From: Numida meleagris
Taxonomy: Eukaryota > Chordata > Aves > Galliformes > Numididae
DNA: 64,000 nt
Reading direction: 5' to 3'
NCBI RefSeq assembly: GCF_002078875.1
Contig: NC_034424.1
Coordinates: forward strand, 7,543,586-7,607,585
In this document: positions 1-14,139 of the stretch, piece by piece
Layout: each line of letters starts with the position of its first letter
Position numbering within the stretch: the stretch's first letter is position 1
Notes under the pieces: generated by a model
Told to the model about the DNA's origin: nothing
The model's input: the letters and a program-made list of their open reading frames with translations, nothing else
Database searches by the model: none
Translations under genes and position numbers: made by a program

Positions 1-330
1 ACTTGTATCGCACACCACAAATAAAGGGGTCTTTGAGCCTCCTCTTTCTTTCCCTGTTACACGGGGCGGTGGGGAAATTTCTGGCAGAAATTCGTGCTCA
101 AAGGATGAGGGGACAAAGGTGTGGCGGCTGTTCCCAACCTGGGGATCTCGGGGCATCGCGGGCCCCGTGCAGGGCCATCCATGGGTGGTGAGCTTCTGCC
201 ATGGCCACCACGGGGAGCTCAGGGACTGCGGGGAACTGCCAGGAAAAGGGCAATCCAGCACCTAACTCTCCCTGTGGCTCTATGGGAGTTTTTAGGGCAG
301 CCCAGCAGCGCTAGGCTCGGGCCTGGTAGC
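1..330. other. 5' edge of window, no gene seen
   Basis: Upstream flank of the SNHG7 promoter. No exon, RNA gene or recognisable repeat is apparent here. GC content rises toward the CpG-rich promoter that begins near position 330. Confidence 0.5.
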
Positions 331-1110
331 GTCCCCGGCCCGTATCCTGGCTCCTCGGTTCGGTGGCCCTACAGGGGTGGCTACGCCATGTGGCCCTCCC
401 GCGCAGCAGGGGGCGCTCGAGGGAGCAAACGCTCAGTGAAGATTGTCCCCGCGGCGCTTCCGCCGCCCGCGCTATATAACCGGAAGTCGGGAGGCGGAGC
501 GGTCTTTCGGCGCGGCGCTCGGCGGGTGCGGAGCTCTCGTGGGGGAGGCGAGCAGAGCCTGCTCGTTCCGAGGAGCTGAGTAGGGCGTCTCGCTGCCTGC
601 CTGGCTGCTGTTCTCCTCCGTTCAGGCTGAGGGGCCTCCTCGCAGTGCCTTCCGGCGGAGCCGTGCCTTGCTGGCCTCTGTTCGCTCTCCCCCAGGCGCG
701 GGCGCCATGCTGCAGCCGGGCCTCGGCTCCGGGATGGGCCGGGACGGCGGCTGCTGCGCGTTGGCGGCCGCTGCCGTTCGTTTTCCGAGGGCGAGCGAGG
801 GAAGACGGCGTTGTGAGGGTATGGCCGTGGGCCGCAGGCTCCTGTGCCGGAGGAAGAGGACGAGGAAAGGGTGAGTGGAAGTGCGGGCCGCTCCTGTGCG
901 CGGGGAGGCGAGCAGCCTGTGCGGGAGGTGAAACGGCGCTGGCCCAGCCCAGGAGAACAAGGGTCTCAGGGCTGCCCCTTCCCGAAGTTTCTGGGCCTCC
1001 GACGGGGGAAGTAGGCGTGGTCCGCTCAGCCACGTGGCTGGGCACAGGCCGGCCAGCGCCGGGCGTTGCTCCTGAGCCGCGTGTGCCATGGGCGCACGTG
1101 TAGAGCGCTG
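330..1110 (+). promoter_or_regulatory. CpG-rich promoter of SNHG7 with TATA box, ETS site and 5'TOP-like start
   Basis: A GC- and CpG-dense block. TATATAA lies at 473-479 and is followed directly by CCGGAAGT at 480-487, an ETS-family consensus. About 31 bases after the TATA box is a pyrimidine start, CTTTC at 504-508, the usual form of 5'TOP transcripts. snoRNA host genes are known to be commonly 5'TOP genes. The start at C504 is inferred from spacing, not from transcript data. A strong CTCF-like match lies just upstream at 403-416. Confidence 0.7.
403..416 (+). promoter_or_regulatory. candidate CTCF site
   Basis: The 14-mer GCAGCAGGGGGCGC matches the CTCF core consensus CCASYAGRKGGCRS at 13 of 14 positions. 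It lies about 60 bases upstream of the SNHG7 TATA box. Occupancy is inferred from motif only. Confidence 0.45.
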
Positions 1111-1488
1111 CGTAGGGAAGGCAGAGGAGTCTGTTTCCAAGGAAAGACGGGAGATATCTGACGGCTGCAGCCTTGTCGGGCTTAAAGATTTGAGTAACTA
1201 AAGGGATTCTGTTTTAACAAGTGATATTTTTTTCTTTGCTACTTAATTTTAATCTTTAGGATTTCTGAACTAATGTTAAGTGTTACAGTTCAGAGGGGAG
1301 TTATTTAATGAGCTCAGCATCCATTGTTAATGGATTGTTCTTTCTCTTTTCATTTATGTTCTTACTGGCAGAAGACGAAGGGCGGGATGAAGAAGATTCC
1401 CCATCTTGAAAACCCACGGGTAAGCAGTGCTTAGCACAAAGCTTCTCCAATCTTCGTGGGTTTATTTCTTTTTTTTATTAAATTGCTT

Positions 1489-1622
1489 CCTGCCACTGGC
1501 GTTGCAAAGGTGGCTGCTGTGACATCTTTGTGTCATTAGGTGGCAGAGATGGACAGGCTATGTTCTACGCTCGTTTGTTCTGAACCTGGTGAGCACTCAG
1601 AGTGATTGATAGCCTGACATTG
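1489..1622 (+). ncRNA. SNORA17: H/ACA snoRNA, SNORA17/SNORA43 family, copy 1
   Basis: Lies in SNHG7 intron 2. The base of the 5' hairpin is CTGCCAC pairing with GTGGCAG (ends 1546). The 3' half ends in CTGACATTG, so an ACA box at 617-619 of this kilobase (1617-1619) sits exactly three bases from the predicted 3' end. The hinge after the first hairpin reads AGATGG, which misses the last A of the ANANNA H-box consensus. Length is about 134 nt, usual for the family. It shares a 20-base identical block with the second copy (1527-1546 against 2047-2066) and the later GAGCACTCAG block, which shows that the two are duplicates. It would guide pseudouridylation of a structural RNA in the nucleolus; the target site was not determined here. 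Confidence 0.85.
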
Positions 1623-2006
1623 TTTAGATACAGGCTTGTTGAGTTGTTTTTTTTACTCTTAAATCTGAAATGGGCATGTAGTAGAATAGAAAGCTGTTAT
1701 GGATGTGCAGGTCCTGGGAGATGTGGCAGATACTGGCAGCCCCAGTCCTATTCCTGTCTGAAAGTAAAAAACATGCCTGCAGTATGCATTTATTTCTCTA
1801 GAATCCTTCTTCTACAGGGCTTTTCTTAGTATCATTAAAAAAGAAAGTTTATAACTGGCTTTGAAGCATGTCTAAATAGAAATCATCAATACTGTGTATG
1901 TTTTTCTGCTCTTTTTCAGAGAAAGGCATGTGCTGTGGCAGACTCAAAATGTCTCAGAGACCTGAGGTGAGCAGCAGTGGATACAAGATCATTCATTACA
2001 TAGGTC

Positions 2007-2140
2007 CATGCCCCAGTCGTGTTGCAGATGTGGCTGTAGTGCCATGTTTGTGTCATTAGGTGGCAGAAAGCAAAAGGCTATGTCTTTGCTAGTGCTCTGA
2101 TACCTGTGAGCACTCAGGAATGACTAGCAACCTGACAAAT
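2007..2140 (+). ncRNA. SNORA43: H/ACA snoRNA, SNORA17/SNORA43 family, copy 2
   Basis: Lies in SNHG7 intron 3, 518 bases after copy 1 and of the same length. The 5' hairpin base pairs TGCC with GGCA. The hinge holds a perfect H box, AAAGCA at 2067-2072. The ACA box at 2135-2137 is followed by AAT. Copy 1 and copy 2 differ mainly in the upper 5' stem and in the 3' pocket, so their guide sequences may differ. Which copy is orthologous to human SNORA17A or SNORA17B/SNORA43 cannot be settled by eye, so the symbols could be swapped. Confidence 0.85.
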
Positions 2141-4850
2141 ATTTCTGGCTTTCTCCTTTTTCTTTAATGTCAACCTTAAATTGTGCAGTGTGGACAATGC
2201 TGGCGTGGTCTGGAAGCAGATGGGTGTGATGTAGCATATGGAGAAAATTGCTTTCTTTTGCTAATATTTGTTCAATGCTGTCAGCAACTTCTTGACTTCC
2301 AAGGGTGCTGAGTAAGTTTGAGGAGAAAGGTGCAATCAGCATCTTCTGAAATGACTTTAAAACTGTGCTTGCTTTTAGAAGAAAAAAAAATGAAGGTACT
2401 TTTTCTTCTTGCGGTTACATTTGAGGACAAGTCTTGAGTTGTGCAGCTTCCTTCAGATGCTGAAGGTAGGTATTATATCACCTCTTGGAAACATACTCAA
2501 ACCTCAGTGTGTTAGCAAAATGGTCTAACACAGAATGCTGCTGGAGAAATGTCAGGGGTTTGTGGAGTGCTAAGATGGTGTCGTAGACATACTCAAGAAA
2601 GGAGGTTGATTAAACTCACTTTCAGTAAATGAAGAAGGAGTGAGTGCTTTGTCCTGCTTCTCAAGACAAGATGTAGTTTCCTTGTATGTGATGTTAAGCT
2701 CCAACGCAGTAGACAAAAAGCAAAAATGCAATTGAACACAATTTTTTTAACTTGTTTTTGCTGTGTTCATGCTAGTGTGCTGACAAAGAAACAGTACCTT
2801 TGGGGCAGGAAGCCACTAGGCAGCTCAGGTACCAAAGTGCTGCAGTGGTTTAGTGCGTCACTGTCATTTCTTGATGTGGTACATGGGAGCATCTGCTGTG
2901 CTGGTGCTGTTTTTAAAGCAAGAGAGAAGCTCTCACAGCACACAGCGTTGTGAAACTGCGAGGCTTTGCAGTGACTAATAGCTTTACAAAATCTGGCAGT
3001 GCTAAATGTTGGAAAATGTCATCGTTAAATGGGCATTACGAGGGCCAGAGGTGCCATTAGCCGAGCGGGTGGCTGCTGGCTGCAAAATGAGCCATTTAAT
3101 TGGAAAAAGGCACTGCCTACCAGTCGTGGTGGTGGAAAAGAATGCTAATAAGGTTCTTGGGAATACGAGTATGTGTAGAGGCATGCATTATGATGCAACT
3201 CCTCCATTTAAGTTTCCTGACTTCTTTTAACCCTGAAATATGAGTGTTGTGTTTTTTTTTCATCAGCACTCACCTCAAGGGTCCTGTGGGGGGGATGGTG
3301 AGTGCCTAATGAGGTTCATTTCTGTGTAAGGCAGAGCATATCTTAAATTTTTCCTGGTGCCATTTGCTGCTAACTGTATTGCTATGACTGAGCAGCAATC
3401 GCAGGCTATGAATATTTCTTTACTGAAAGAATAGCCTGGCTTTCAGCTGTGGAAAAAATGAATGTTTTGTATTAAGGTGGCTTTGAAAAAAAAATCTTCT
3501 GCCAATTAATTTAGCACATCAGTGTTTACAACTGCTTTGTTGTGGCTTTGAGCACGGGTTTTTATCTCTTTGCACTGTTAATAGCTTGATTCTTCACTGA
3601 GGCTGGCAAGCTCACCTTGGCTTTTTGGAGACCCCGAGAGTAGAAGAGTAACCAAGAACAGGCTCCAGTTACTGTGCTGTTAAATTATCCCTCTCCTAAA
3701 TTCATACAGTAGCGCTGTCTGATCAGTAGACTTTTATATTATTCAAAAAAAAATCCTTATGTAGAGGCACAGAACCTCTTAAAGTAATCTTAATTTGTAG
3801 AGTGCTTTCTGTCACTGTTTTAGTTCCTGATCAGCACTGGTTTTCAGGCACTCAGATTTCCATTGTCCTGCAGTGATTTCAGTGAGTGTAAATTGTGGGG
3901 TTCACGTGGTTGTTCTGGGCTGAAGTATAGTTTCTTAGCTTGGATACTGTAGGACAGCAAAACAGCAGGAGTCTCCATGCTATGGGCTAATTCTCTTCGT
4001 GGTGTTGATATTGATTGCTGACTTTTACTGGCTGTATTTGCTTGAAATTCTTGTCTAACATCCTGGGTGTGTTTTTCTTTTTCCAGGTCGTGCTTGAGTT
4101 CTAGAATTTCTAGCAAGCCTGGCTACAGGAAGGGAAATGGTTTAGCATTACTGCATTTCAAGATGCCGAAAACTTCTGTCTTACTCATACATGGATCCAA
4201 GCAAGCTGCAGCCATTGAGAGTGCATGTAATCTTTCCTTTCTACAAGTAATCTCAGCTCGTGCTATTTTCACCCCCATGTTCTGAAGCACTTGTTTTGAT
4301 CATGTATTTACCATGTGGCTAAGAAGGTTTAAAAAGAACAACACTAAACAGACTCCCCGCAAGTCTGAAATAATAATGCTTTCTAAACATCCTAGGATCT
4401 AGAATGTTTTTGTCTGTGGGTATGAGAACTGTGTTTTTTTAACAGTAAACAATGAGATGTGGAAGCTTGCTTCCTACCTCACTCCCCTTCTTGCACTTGA
4501 ATCTTTTACGCCGCTAAAGCAGCAGCATCTGTTCAGATTGAGTTGTGAGTTTTTCAGTGTTTTGCCTCTTGTTACTTCTCCAACTAACATGGAAAGTTGG
4601 GAGGAGGCGTTGAGTGTAAAATAGCTTTGCCTTGAGTCACTTTTCTCCCGTATTGTACTGTAGCTCATAAACCATAATCGCTTGTTTGAAAACACTTGTG
4701 CATTGTATTAGTGACGAACAAAACTCTCTGTTCATGGGATGTGTGAGTCACAGGTAAATCTGAAATTCATGTGTCTGCCCGGCGCTGCGAGTGGGGTGTG
4801 CGCAGTAACAACATGGTAACATGGTGTGTTTTGTCAAAAGTCTTTATTTG

Positions 4851-4856
4851 AATAAA
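4851..4856 (+). terminator. polyadenylation signal of SNHG7
   Basis: AATAAA on the plus strand, followed about 20 bases later by a T/G-rich stretch. It is the only good signal after the last snoRNA in the SNHG7 direction before the convergent DIPK1B end. Confidence 0.6.
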
Positions 4857-4879
4857 GTGTCTTAGCTAGTTCTGTTCAA

Positions 4880-6440
4880 TACACGGGCTGTCTTTCTCCT
4901 GAACAACTTCTCATTGTAAATGCCTAAAGATGAAATCCAGAGTGATGTAGGTAAGCAAAAAAAAAAGTGTCTGTTTTTGTCCATCTCTCCAGCTGTTTAC
5001 CCACTGCTTTATGTAATAGCCTTCGGGGAAGGGAGCAGTGGGGATTAAGTAGTAGGAGTGCCACTTGTCAGGGCGAAGCTTGCTCTAAGGTTTCAGATAG
5101 ATGGGAGGGTGAAAAATGGCTTTCTTGATGATGAGATTTGGTATGGTTGTTTCTTTTTCTAGTAGCAGGAGAAAACGAACTTGTCAGTGCACTGAGCTAG
5201 TTGCCATGGGAATACAGGACAACAGACGAGGAGCTGGGGGTAGCTACTGAAGCCTCACAGAACATCAGTCCTTGCCCTCCCTCTCCACCAAACACCCCTT
5301 CTGTGCTGGCACAGGGATCTGTACCTGCACTTAGCAGCACCCTGCCTGGAGGTGGAGTCCTGACTACCTGCAGTATTACTATTGCATTAAGAGTGGCTGG
5401 CTCCAACAGGCAACCTTTCAAACACAGAAACCTTACCAATGTTCAGCCTTACCACAGATGAATTCAGCTGTGAAGCTGACTCGTCTGCAGGACTTAGAGC
5501 AATGTTGGCACTGAAACATCCTTCATAAATAATAGTGAGAGGTAATGATCCTATAGAACTAATAGAAGGAAATGCTGATATTTATCCTCCAAAGGGCCCA
5601 TAAATTTGCAGCTATGGCATTGCAGATTTCCTTCACAGACTGTATATACTGTTCAATGTATTCTTTTTTCCTCAGTGGTTGTACTTCAGATATATGCTCC
5701 ACCAAGCAACTGTTGGCAAGAGCACCAGCTTATGCTCTGCCAGGAGGATGTTGTCCTGGGAACAGAGCGTGCTGGAGGTGATCTGCTTAAACTCTTCCTC
5801 TCTACCTGAAGTTTTGAAAGGTTGCTGCAGCTGAGCATTTAAAAGGAAACAGACTGTAGGTAGAGACCTGCAGTATTTATGCAGCCAAGGAAATGATACC
5901 TGCTGAAAGGTTCTCTGGAAATTCATTTTGATAATGGGAGAAGCAGTGGATTATTCTGGTATTAATCTTTAACCTCTGCAGTGGTAACCTAGCTTAGAGA
6001 ATTAAACTGAAAGGTTGGCTTATCCCTGCATGGGTGATGAAATATTGTGGGAAGTAACACATGGATCAGGTTGTAGCCCTTATGTTTTATCCAAGCTCTT
6101 GCCTTACATGCTTCCAGACCTGGCACATGAGGGGGAATGGCCTGTGTACTTCCTGGCAGCCAATTTCATGCTACAGGCAGAAGCAGCTGGGTGGAGATTC
6201 TCATAAAAGCCATCACATCACTGCCATGGGTCAGGCACTTAAAAAAGTGAAACAATTGCCAGGATTCTCTGCTGTGGAAAAGACAGCTTATCCACTTCCG
6301 AAGTTGTGGCTGGCTCTCATGGTAGATGATTCAGATACTTAAGGAGATACTTCTGAATAGGAAAATCTACCTTATTCTCCCTTTTTTGATCACGAGAATG
6401 CTGATACTTAAAAGGCTGCTGTTTTGCTATTGATGTACTG
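4880..6440. other. convergent spacer between SNHG7 and DIPK1B
   Basis: Tail-to-tail intergenic sequence of about 1.5 kb. The open frames here are short and carry no family resemblance. No tRNA, snoRNA or retroposon end was recognised. Confidence 0.5.
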
Positions 6441-6461
6441 GTGTGATTCACATAAAAGCTC

Positions 6462-6467
6462 TTTATT
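6462..6467 (-). terminator. polyadenylation signal of DIPK1B
   Basis: TTTATT on the plus strand reads AATAAA on the minus strand, about 390 bases past the DIPK1B stop codon. It predicts a 3'UTR from 6851 down to about 6445. Confidence 0.6.
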
Positions 6468-6851
6468 TACATCAGAGACGTTCATCAAAATAAGATGTGA
6501 CAAGTACAGCATGAATGATTCATTCTCATCTTTCTGCACTGCTTTCCTGTTAATCAAGAAACAGATGCATCCAGCTGAGCTCTGCTTCCTTCTCTCTTTC
6601 CTCCTCCTTCCCCCAAGCCTGTTCAGCCCTGCTCCTGGTAGCCCAGCTCCCCAGCTGTCAGTGCAGACTATCGATGATCCTGCTGGGTGGTGGAAGGCAA
6701 GATGTTTGGCTTTTCATGAAAGCAAAGGCGCTGCAGCTATGCTGATCTCCCTGGGTAGGGTGTATTTTTTCCTGCAGGGGAGAGGATGGAGAAGCAGGCC
6801 TTTGAGCCTTGGCTGAACTTCAGGATTTCAGATTCGAAGCCCTGGGCCCCG

Positions 6852-11192
<4,341 letters not shown>

Positions 11193-11247
11193 GCTGCGGG
11201 CACCCCGCGCCCGCGGGCCTCAGGCTCCGGGGGGCATGGCCGCGGCC

Positions 11248-11797
11248 NNNNNNNNNNNNNNNNNNNNNNNNNNNNNNNNNNNNNNNNNNNNNNNNNNNNN
11301 NNNNNNNNNNNNNNNNNNNNNNNNNNNNNNNNNNNNNNNNNNNNNNNNNNNNNNNNNNNNNNNNNNNNNNNNNNNNNNNNNNNNNNNNNNNNNNNNNNNN
11401 NNNNNNNNNNNNNNNNNNNNNNNNNNNNNNNNNNNNNNNNNNNNNNNNNNNNNNNNNNNNNNNNNNNNNNNNNNNNNNNNNNNNNNNNNNNNNNNNNNNN
11501 NNNNNNNNNNNNNNNNNNNNNNNNNNNNNNNNNNNNNNNNNNNNNNNNNNNNNNNNNNNNNNNNNNNNNNNNNNNNNNNNNNNNNNNNNNNNNNNNNNNN
11601 NNNNNNNNNNNNNNNNNNNNNNNNNNNNNNNNNNNNNNNNNNNNNNNNNNNNNNNNNNNNNNNNNNNNNNNNNNNNNNNNNNNNNNNNNNNNNNNNNNNN
11701 NNNNNNNNNNNNNNNNNNNNNNNNNNNNNNNNNNNNNNNNNNNNNNNNNNNNNNNNNNNNNNNNNNNNNNNNNNNNNNNNNNNNNNNNNNNNNNNNN
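11248..11797. other. assembly gap, 550 N
   Basis: A run of 550 undetermined bases in GC-rich sequence immediately 5' of DIPK1B exon 1. Reading frames that appear to cross it are artefacts of translating N. The true gap size is unknown. Confidence 0.99.
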
Positions 11798-12597
11798 GAA
11801 GGCTCCGCACAAGGCTGCTTCTAAAAGAAATCCTCATTCGCTATTAATAGCTCCTCGCGTTGTCCGCTTGTCCCTTTCTCGTGCTTCAGATCACCCGCTT
11901 CCATTTGACATCGGCTCACGATGACCTCTGGAAACGCTCCGGGCGCTCGGCACCGCGGCCACAGCCTGGAGAGCAACGAGCGCCGCGTGATGGCAAATAA
12001 CGGCACGGGGGGGGCTGCCCAGGATGGGCGCAGGGTGAGGGATGCCACGCGTGGGCCATCGCTGAGCGGCTCCGAGCACCTCTGCTATGGGGCTCTGCGA
12101 TGTCCGGGGGTGGATCGTCCAAAGAATCTAATGAGGAACGAGCAGACCTTCCCCAGCTGGAATATGCCAAGTAATTAAGTGATTAGTATTGATTGCTGGA
12201 ATGCTTAATGAGCGGTTGTAACCCAATGATTAATTAATCCAATCAAACCAGCGATAGCGACTCTGCAGGTGTGGCCGTATCTCACGAGCGGGGGCAGCGG
12301 GACTTCCCCGCGGTGCCCACCCCCTGTCCGTGCCCCAGGCACCGGGGTGAGGGATCCGGGCTCCAGCGCTCCTTCCTGTGCCCCCCTCCCAAACCTTCGG
12401 GGCCGCTCACCCCCACCGTGCACAGCACCCACAGCCGCCTCCGTGCGCCGCGGCCCCGCTGTGCCTGAGTGCCGCAGCTTTAATTAGCCACGCTAATCAG
12501 CTCTCGTGCTTCTCGCCCTGCAGCCCGGCCAACCCAGCACTGCCTTCCCTCCTGTCTGTCCCACGCTCGCCCCCTCCATTTCCTCTCCCGGTTCTTG

Positions 12598-12611
12598 CTA
12601 ATTGCAATTAG
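12598..12611. promoter_or_regulatory. 14-bp palindrome, P4-type homeodomain dimer site
   Basis: CTAATTGCAATTAG is a perfect palindrome. Its core TAAT-NNNN-ATTA is the arrangement known to bind paired-class homeodomain dimers. The factor and any target gene are inferred only. Confidence 0.45.
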
Positions 12612-13772
12612 ATGCGGTGGAATGAGGGGAGGTGGGCTCCTCCGGGCTGGGGACACCCCGGGATGTCTGGGTGGTGCCCTGCCTACACCCTGAGCACCGC
12701 GACCGCGGGATGGGAGAAGCAGGGAGGCAGCGCCAGGAAGCATCGCAGGGCAGCTCTGATGGCAGCAGGGCTGGGACACGATGCCTGCAGCATAACGAGC
12801 TGCCCATCAGACCTCTCTCTGGGGACAGAGCCGGTTGGGCTCATCGGGGCTAATTGGCGCGGGTTTGACGCATCGTGTGAGCAGGGTCCCCAGCACCCAG
12901 GGGTTAATGAGGGCCTGCACAGCCCCAGAGCTCTTCCAATGCAGACAGCTGGCTGAAGAGGCCCCGGTGTTCTTTACATATCAGATCAATCGGGATAGTT
13001 ATCATCCAGTCCCTGATAAAGCTGGGAGCAGGTTTGCTGCCCCGCCAGCTCGAGGGGAGTAAAAGCAAGCAAGAGGGAGAGGTCACGATGAACTATTGAT
13101 TGGGCAGCGGCGGTGCTGCTCCCAGAGATGGATCCTGCAGGGAACTGCGGGGCTGCTCGCCTCCGTATCTCGCTAATGCTGCTCCATTGATCTTCTGTGA
13201 CAGGCGGCGACGGCGACAGATTTTTTTATCCAGAGTCATTAAGAGGCGTTAATCAATAAGAAGGGAAAGGCAGAGAGGAAAACTGTTATCTTCACGTGGA
13301 CTCGTCCCCCCCTGTGGATTTGGTGTGGACTGTGTTGGGCTGGGTTTACCCAGGGTTGCCAGGACGGGAGCTCGGTGGGGACAGGCTCTGGTGCTTCAAG
13401 GCAATGGGAGCCGCTGCAGCCCCACAGCTCTGCCGGGCTGTGCGAGGAGCTGGGAGCTGGGGGCACCTGACCCCGTGTACCCCATCATCCCGGGGCTGTG
13501 GTGGAGCTGTGGGTGCTGCGTGGGCCTTGTGCGCTTTGGGGAATGGCCCCGGGGCTCGGAGATGGATGAGCGCATCCACGGATGGGCTCAGCCCAAAGGC
13601 CCTCAGCCAACAGCGACCGCACCGAGCAATGCTGCAGAGAAAGGGGGAAGCCCTTCTGGAGGAGGGGGTGGGGATCCCAACAGAGAGCAGCTTCCCTCTC
13701 CATCTGCATCTCGCTTCGCTCCCCCAGCCCCAGCAGCACGCTGCTCCCGCTCTCCTGGGCCAAGGCACAGCG

Positions 13773-13829
13773 GTAATTACTGCAGCTCTCTGGGGGAATC
13801 GGATCTTCCCCTGCGCTGTAATTACAGCG
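13773..13829. promoter_or_regulatory. paired TAATTA palindromes
   Basis: GTAATTAC at 13773-13780 and the 16-bp perfect palindrome CGCTGTAATTACAGCG at 13814-13829 lie about 40 bases apart. Both are centred on TAATTA in otherwise GC-rich DNA, which suggests a two-site homeodomain element. Confidence 0.45.
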
Positions 13830-14139
13830 GCACGTCCCCAGCAAAGGGCTCAAAGGGAGTGGGAGCAGAGGGAGCGCGGAGCTGCCCTCTGGGAGCAGGC
13901 ACCCCAAGGAGTGCTGGCTGTGAGCAGCTGCTGTGGCTGCAGCTCTGCTCTCGCAGAGGGAAGGCCCACGTTGGCCACCAGGAGCCACCCGTGGCCGCTG
14001 ACCGCTCAGCCCAGCAGTCGCCAGGTCCACCGCCCAGCCACTTCCACCAGCATGACACCCATTTGGAACCCATTGTTGGATCTCCTTTATTTACCCACGA
14101 CATTTGGGGGGCAAAGCTTAATCCTATTGCAACTTAAAA

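Larger units (their letters stand above)
504..4875 (+). ncRNA. SNHG7: SNHG7 small nucleolar RNA host gene, spliced non-coding transcript
   Basis: Recognised by its position next to DIPK1B, its 5'TOP/TATA promoter, the absence of a conserved reading frame, and two paralogous H/ACA snoRNAs in consecutive introns, as in mammalian SNHG7. Likely exons: exon 1 about 504-870 (donor GTGAGT at 871), exon 2 1372-1419 (acceptor CTGGCAG, donor GTAAGC), exon 3 1920-1966 (acceptor TTTTTCAG, donor GTGAGC). Later exons are uncertain: possible acceptors sit at 2378, 3266 and 4086, and the last has the best pyrimidine tract. A polyadenylation signal AATAAA at 4851-4856 suggests an end near 4875. Exon sequence is probably of little consequence, with the intronic snoRNAs as the conserved product. 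The 3' exon structure is the weakest part of this model. Confidence 0.75.
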
